Source: DASVSE01 sp036399715
GTDB taxonomy: Bacteria; Bacteroidota; Rhodothermia; Rhodothermales; Rubricoccaceae
Assembly: GCA_036399715.1 (NCBI GenBank)
Contig: DASWMO010000240.1
Coordinates: 1 to 5,649 of the forward strand
Direction of reading: 5' to 3'
Length of the DNA: 5,649 nt
Position numbers and translations under genes: made by a program. Each line of letters opens with the position of its first letter. Position 1 is the stretch's first letter. The notes below the pieces were generated by a model, which searched no databases, was not told where the DNA came from, and saw only the letters and a program-made list of their open reading frames with translations. Positions 5,344-5,649 of this stretch are shown in pieces.

Positions 5344-5649
5344 GGGCGGGGTGGCGCAGGAGCCGGAAGGAACCGCCATTGCGCGGCGATGCCGCACCGC
5401 GCGCCGGCCGGACGGCGTCTTTCAGCGTTTCCGCATCGCCGAGGCGGCTCTGGGGCAGTCGAGGCGCATCTCGGTGGAGGCTGCGTCGGGTCGGGCGACA
5501 TGCCGGTCACCCTCCCCGGCCCCCGGCCCGGGTGTCCCGGCGGTCCAGGCTGGCCCGGCGGGCATCCCGGTCCCGTCTGGGAGGGGAGGCTGGATGTCTC
5601 GCTCGGCAGTTGCCCATTCCCGAGGGCCCGCATTCGTAGAGACGCGCCG
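5344..5649. other. intergenic region upstream of the crotonase gene, no gene recognised
   Basis: These 306 bases must include the promoter of the minus-strand crotonase gene, but no convincing -10 box was found. The closest is TTCCTTCC, about 30 nt before the ATG. From about 5510 the plus strand is C/G-rich and contains an imperfect direct repeat starting CCCGGCGG. A plus-strand frame from the ATG at 5500 stays open to the window end with Gly/Pro-rich codons. Its third positions are clearly less GC-rich than in the real genes, so it is not called. No tRNA, rRNA or known structured RNA was recognised. Confidence 0.5.

Overview
The window is about 70% G+C and gene-dense. It carries chromosomal housekeeping genes plus a few small membrane or envelope genes. 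The lineage is inferred, not proven. It looks like a high-GC member of the Bacteroidota/Rhodothermota side (Rhodothermia, Rubricoccaceae-like). The reasons are strong GC3 bias, almost no Shine-Dalgarno sequences before the starts, TAnnTTG-like -10 candidates, and a crotonase whose active-site loop resembles Bacteroidota enzymes. No plasmid, phage or transposase gene is visible.

Left part (1-1333, plus strand): three small genes. First is a YiaA/YiaB-family inner-membrane protein made of two near-identical halves (1-432). Second is an unrecognised four-helix membrane protein (506-895). Third is a small lipoprotein with a clear lipobox, a short beta-type module and a C-terminal hydrophobic tail (968-1333). 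They are separated by about 70-nt gaps, two of which hold similar CTTGACG motifs that may be promoter -10 regions.

Middle (1334-1636): a gene-free gap between converging genes. It contains a 7-bp-stem hairpin just after the lipoprotein gene, then the most unusual element of the window: eight clear 21-bp tandem units (1435-1602) with degenerate copies at each edge. Units come in two types, and the rarer type recurs every third unit, giving a 63-bp higher-order pattern.

Right part (1637-5343, minus strand): four co-directional genes transcribed in the order crotonase (enoyl-CoA hydratase/isomerase family, methylglutaconyl-CoA hydratase-like), purM, gpsA, then an AlbA_2 (Schlafen-type) DNA-binding-domain protein with a C-terminal winged helix. 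Gaps are 55, 59 and 35 nt, so co-transcription is plausible, with a possible extra promoter before purM. The metabolic roles are acyl-CoA catabolism, step 5 of purine synthesis and glycerol-3-phosphate supply for phospholipids. The last gene is a possible regulator.

The terminal 306 bases (5344-5649) contain the upstream region of the crotonase gene and a very G/C-rich stretch in which no convincing gene was recognised.
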